From NCBI GenBank assembly GCA_964622315.1, contig CAZUOY010000020.1, positions 1 to 26,732 of the forward strand: a DNA stretch of 26,732 bases, given 5' to 3'. Made by a program: the position numbers and the translations under genes. Below the pieces are notes generated by a model that was given only the letters and a program-made list of their open reading frames with translations, did no database searches and was not told the origin of the DNA. Shown piece by piece: positions 24,301-26,732 of the stretch (positions are counted from its first letter, which is position 1; every line of letters begins with the position of its first letter). Origin of the DNA: JAYFNU01 sp964622315. GTDB taxonomy: Bacteria > Bacillota > Clostridia > Oscillospirales > Ruminococcaceae.

Positions 24301-26732
24301 CTTATCCTGAAAAAACCGATTACTATGAAGGAAACTATTTAGATGTATACGGTTTGAGTATTAAGATAAATTACAACGACGGAACCCCGTCTAAAATAGT
24401 ATCCGACTACGCAATAAATGGCGAAATTGACGGAGAGTATTGCTATTTTTACTATACGATGGTTCTCGGTGTAGTAAGTGTTAGGATTGAATACTGCGGA
24501 AAATCTGTTGAATTTGATGTCAACTGTATTGAAAACCCTGTTAGTTATATTAAGGTGACGTCGTTACCGAGTAAAAGCAGTTATTATGAGGGAATTGAAA
24601 ACATTGAAGCCAATGGCATGAAGCTGAAGATAGGCTATAATAACGGCACTTCGGAAACGGTAGAAATGCAAAGCAATTATGTTGAGCACAAATATGGTAC
24701 GATTTTTGTTTATACTCCATACGCTATTCGACTCGGAAAGAACACCATAAACGTCGAATATGCTGGCTTAACTACAGAGTTTACCGTTACCGGAACGACA
24801 AACCCTGTCGAGAGTATTGAGGTTGTAAAAGAGCCTAATGTAACTGAATATTATGTCGGTGAATTTTTGAGCAGTACAGATTATCGCGGAATGCAGGTTA
24901 AAATTAATTACATCGACGGAAAGAATGAATTATTTGATGTTGCCAGCTCCTATGAATTATTCAAGGGTGAGCGTTTTCAAATAGACTACGATTACGGCTC
25001 TTTGGGTAAATATACTTTAGGCGATAGTTCAAATTGTTTTACTGTAAGCTATTGCGGACGTACTGATACTTTTAATTTGACCGGTGTTGAGTCACCTGTT
25101 GAAGGAATTTCGATAATCCAGCAGCCATTTACAACGGAGTCTTATGAAGGCGTGAGTGAAATCATGCTTAACGGAATGGTTGTTGCTGTTGATTATTCCG
25201 ACGCTTCAGGTCTTGAAGACACTACAGTTCAATTTTCAGGTAACTATCAAATACTAAATAGAATACGCTTTGAAGTAAATGTGAATTTACCGATAAGCGA
25301 AGAAAACAAGACTGTAACGGTCAGCTATCTTGGCGCAAGCGACAGCTTTGATTTGAACGTTCTTGAAAGCCCAATTGAAAGCATTGAAATGCTGAGTAAA
25401 CCTACAAAAACTGTTTATTGTATAGGTGAGGACTTTGATTTTACAGGCTTAAAGCTACAGATAAACTTCAATGACGGCAGCTCGGAAATATTTGAAGATA
25501 ACGACTTTTGGGGGTATTCAATTAATGGGTATACGTTCGGATATAACACGACAAGCAGAAATCTGTTAGCAGGAAGCACAGACACAATAGTTTTAAAGTT
25601 ACTTGATAAAACCGTAAGCTTTGATATTAAATACAAAGCGTCAAAGGTAAAAAGTATCGAGATACTTTCACAGCCGGAACAAACTGAGTTTTATATTGGT
25701 ACTGAAACCCCTTGCTTAAAAGGGATGTCAGTCAGAATTAATTTTGCAGACGGAACAAGAAAGACTGTAACCTTTGGCGATGAGCGTAGTATTGTGGTTA
25801 ACGGTGAAATACTTTCGTATTATTTAACCAATGAAAATATAGCTCTGGGCAGAAATATAATTAGCGTCTTTTATCAACGTCAAACTGCAGAAATAAGCAT
25901 ATATGGAATCGAAAACCCCGTAAACGGATTAGCAATTACTAAATTGCCAAACAAAACGAAATATGTTGTTAATCCAAACCAGTACCAATTCATTGATTTA
26001 ACCGGAATGGAAGCAACTGTTTATTACACCGATGAATCCGGTTTGGCTCCAGCCGTAGTTAGTTTTAACAACATGAATGGGGATTTGAAATCGTTTAATG
26101 GTGCGTTCTTCAGCTTCGGCGGTGCTTATTACGAAGGAATTAATAGTATTGGAAATAATCCGCTTACTGTCAGTTATTATGGTGAAACGGCAGAGTTTAA
26201 TTTAATCGGTGTCGAAGACAGAATTGTAAGCATTGATGTAATTAAGCTTCCTAAAAAAATTGCGTATTATGAAGGTCAAGGCAACTTTAGCCCCGTCGGA
26301 ATGGTTATTGAACTGACATATTCGGACGATAGAACCGAGGAGTATACGTTCACCTCTGATTCTATGCTGATTGACGGTTATAATGTAAGCTATTCGTCTC
26401 CGTCTGCCTTTAACCTCGGTGCAAACAGTATAACAGTAAATTTTAGAGGTTTAAGTGATAGCTTTACTGTTTTAGGCGTACCGTCATCGTCCACTAAGCT
26501 AACCGCTTCGTACAACACGGCAATTGAGCTTAAATCCTTAGAGTTCGGTGACCAAATAACAATGAGCGTGTTCGGTACTGACAAGGAAACACCTCTTTCT
26601 AATTCGCTTCTTAGCTTCACATCAAACAATTCAGCTTTAGCTACTGTTGACGAGAACGGCTTAATCACAGCGCAGAACAAAACAGGCACAGTGCGAATCA
26701 CAGCGAAGCTTGTGGGCGACCCGTTAAACAGA
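21303..26732 (+). CDS. Large secreted S8 (subtilisin-like) protease with bacterial Ig-like repeats, 3' end outside window
   Basis: Open for 1810 codons to the right edge with no stop, so the protein is partial. TAGGAGAG at 21291-21298 precedes the ATG. Order: signal peptide (about 1-24, ending SAFA); a strongly acidic segment (about 25-75); an I9/fervidolysin-like prodomain (about 159-235); the S8 catalytic domain (about 305-600); one Ig-like repeat (608-699); a pre-peptidase-C-terminal-like domain (700-813); ten more Ig-like Big_3-type repeats (814-1726); and a Big_2-like domain at the edge. The triad is complete: D340 in VVIDSG, H377 in GHGTH and S540 in GTSMATP, with oxyanion N473 in AAGNE. 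It should be an active secreted or surface protease. The repeats may bind wall or polymer or act as a stalk. The anchoring mode and substrate are not visible. Confidence 0.9.
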   Translation, partial: MKRIISAVLVIIMLFSALPISAFAEDGDNGVIEQELEQIEEINQAADEPQKLDDEEEIIDTSASSVPAEEQETDDELFNNSDISSLSAESLSNILNSISDASKYEVCLRTVLDNVYTNYNEEKVAQLKTLLDDRAKDILTNYDEAYAERQTKSLGYSTGEVLVLFGDKELTEEQLAELAALRCTIIETFGESLGLNYAVIKLPLEYSVMKASSILDDLSFIQLAGANKISTISEYGMTETPSVINANEYKRDVAENAEGYLRSLNRDKYNFVPFSDFPEAEAPKSKTDRESFYINSFDSKARPNDSGLTNQWYFDKIDTLEAWDILSSVSTSKARVVVIDSGAQIDHPDLQGSLNKELSWDFTEEFNERLQGDLGGHGTHVSGIIAATSNNGIGLTGIGSGHSNNLIDLVVVSASHSNSFYNSDLIQSIDYAVSIDADVINMSLGGPGYDQLFEEAVDAAVESEVVVVCAAGNEASSGYCSPSDYESAISVIATDDYTTTSEDSRAVFTNYGNAKDISAPGVGIYSTVVNSGYESWDGTSMATPIVSAVVGMMRAVNPLLSVDEIKSLLYDSATDLYTPGYDIYTGWGNVNAEAAVLAAVQVSGNLSVKSISVSQKPYLKDFIIGMPFDNGSYLDFAGMELEVTYSDNTKRKIRSQTIVSLIDSGSIEISKSGTKISSGSNTITVKYMGKTATFAINGVAPTTLSLNKEVSASITSVGGCKYYKFTPTETATYYIYSSYADSNVVDTYSSLYSSDDSNLNGFTYLENNDDDGVQTNFLHRIEATAGKTYFIKAVMYDVLQKGSFKVGVVKADEPVSMSVTSLPNNTSYSIWGGRPNYSYTGLSIQFRYADGRVITVSGNDIVENGLNHRKIYVSWPDSLNLGDNSVSVAYGSLSASFNITGVDTVSSIEIVSPPSKTTYHLDTQYFSYSGIRIRINYSDGRSIVVGEDAVREGLDGEYFYLIMEGFVEGANTVTIEYCGKQATFTIYGKVNNVSSLELLSYPEKTDYYEGNYLDVYGLSIKINYNDGTPSKIVSDYAINGEIDGEYCYFYYTMVLGVVSVRIEYCGKSVEFDVNCIENPVSYIKVTSLPSKSSYYEGIENIEANGMKLKIGYNNGTSETVEMQSNYVEHKYGTIFVYTPYAIRLGKNTINVEYAGLTTEFTVTGTTNPVESIEVVKEPNVTEYYVGEFLSSTDYRGMQVKINYIDGKNELFDVASSYELFKGERFQIDYDYGSLGKYTLGDSSNCFTVSYCGRTDTFNLTGVESPVEGISIIQQPFTTESYEGVSEIMLNGMVVAVDYSDASGLEDTTVQFSGNYQILNRIRFEVNVNLPISEENKTVTVSYLGASDSFDLNVLESPIESIEMLSKPTKTVYCIGEDFDFTGLKLQINFNDGSSEIFEDNDFWGYSINGYTFGYNTTSRNLLAGSTDTIVLKLLDKTVSFDIKYKASKVKSIEILSQPEQTEFYIGTETPCLKGMSVRINFADGTRKTVTFGDERSIVVNGEILSYYLTNENIALGRNIISVFYQRQTAEISIYGIENPVNGLAITKLPNKTKYVVNPNQYQFIDLTGMEATVYYTDESGLAPAVVSFNNMNGDLKSFNGAFFSFGGAYYEGINSIGNNPLTVSYYGETAEFNLIGVEDRIVSIDVIKLPKKIAYYEGQGNFSPVGMVIELTYSDDRTEEYTFTSDSMLIDGYNVSYSSPSAFNLGANSITVNFRGLSDSFTVLGVPSSSTKLTASYNTAIELKSLEFGDQITMSVFGTDKETPLSNSLLSFTSNNSALATVDENGLITAQNKTGTVRITAKLVGDPLNR
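23742..26480 (+). repeat. Array of ten Big_3-type Ig-like domain repeats
   Basis: Protein-level repeats of about 80-101 residues begin near 23742, 24015, 24279, 24537, 24804, 25095, 25371, 25644, 25917 and 26220. Each follows the pattern SIxVxxxPxKTxYYxG, then GMxLxINYxDG, then a G-N-x-IxVxYxGxxxxF ending. An eleventh copy lies apart at 23124-23399, before the PPC-like domain. DNA identity between units is low (no long identical runs seen by eye), so the array is old rather than recently amplified. Confidence 0.8.

Noticed and set aside
23742..26480. Ig-like repeat array considered as a recent tandem DNA duplication or a CRISPR-like array
   Set aside because: Units are similar only at protein level, with variable length and divergent DNA. 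There are no short identical direct repeats with regular spacers.

Overview
The window looks like a chromosomal segment of an endospore-forming Gram-positive Firmicute, most likely in class Clostridia (Oscillospiraceae-like). The evidence is an AT-rich sequence with strong AAGGAGG-type ribosome sites, a complete gerA-type spore germinant receptor operon, a yunB sporulation gene, a Firmicute hprK/rapZ/whiA cluster, NAD-dependent ligA and ATP-dependent pfkA. Species cannot be assigned from sequence reading alone. Coding density is very high, almost all genes are on the + strand, and no rRNA, tRNA, CRISPR array, transposase or phage gene was seen. No stretch over 300 bases lacks a gene.

Layout. 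1-2769: a promoter, asnS and an aspartate-aminotransferase-type PLP enzyme. 2812-5099: an overlapping secD-like/secF-like pair that keeps the SecDF topology but has lost several signature residues. 5120-5578: nrdR, meeting a minus-strand DUF421/DUF4363 pair (6569-5575) tail to tail with the two stop codons overlapping in one TTAA. 6640-10199: gerA, gerB and gerC, translationally coupled. 10213-17407: a promoter, then hprK, murB, rapZ, whiA and dnaE, tightly packed. 17437-18408: pfkA, closed by a strong intrinsic terminator. 18495-19127: yunB. 19189-21171: ligA, closed by a terminator. 21232 to the right edge: a promoter and a very large secreted S8 (subtilisin-like) protease carrying at least 11 bacterial Ig-like repeats, which runs off the window still open.

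How the parts fit together. The hprK-murB-rapZ-whiA-dnaE-pfkA block joins carbon regulation (HPr kinase, RapZ, phosphofructokinase), wall precursor synthesis (MurB), growth/division control (WhiA) and replication (DnaE). The yvcK gene often found between rapZ and whiA is absent at that junction. The gerABC operon, yunB and possibly the DUF421/DUF4363 pair belong to spore formation and germination. The protease at the right end is the most accessory-looking gene and is probably cell-surface or secreted.

Most of the window is ordinary core genome. The points most worth following are the repeat-rich protease, the atypical SecD/SecF pair, the DnaE with a complete set of PHP metal ligands, the missing yvcK, and a terminator-like hairpin inside nrdR that would serve the opposing operon.
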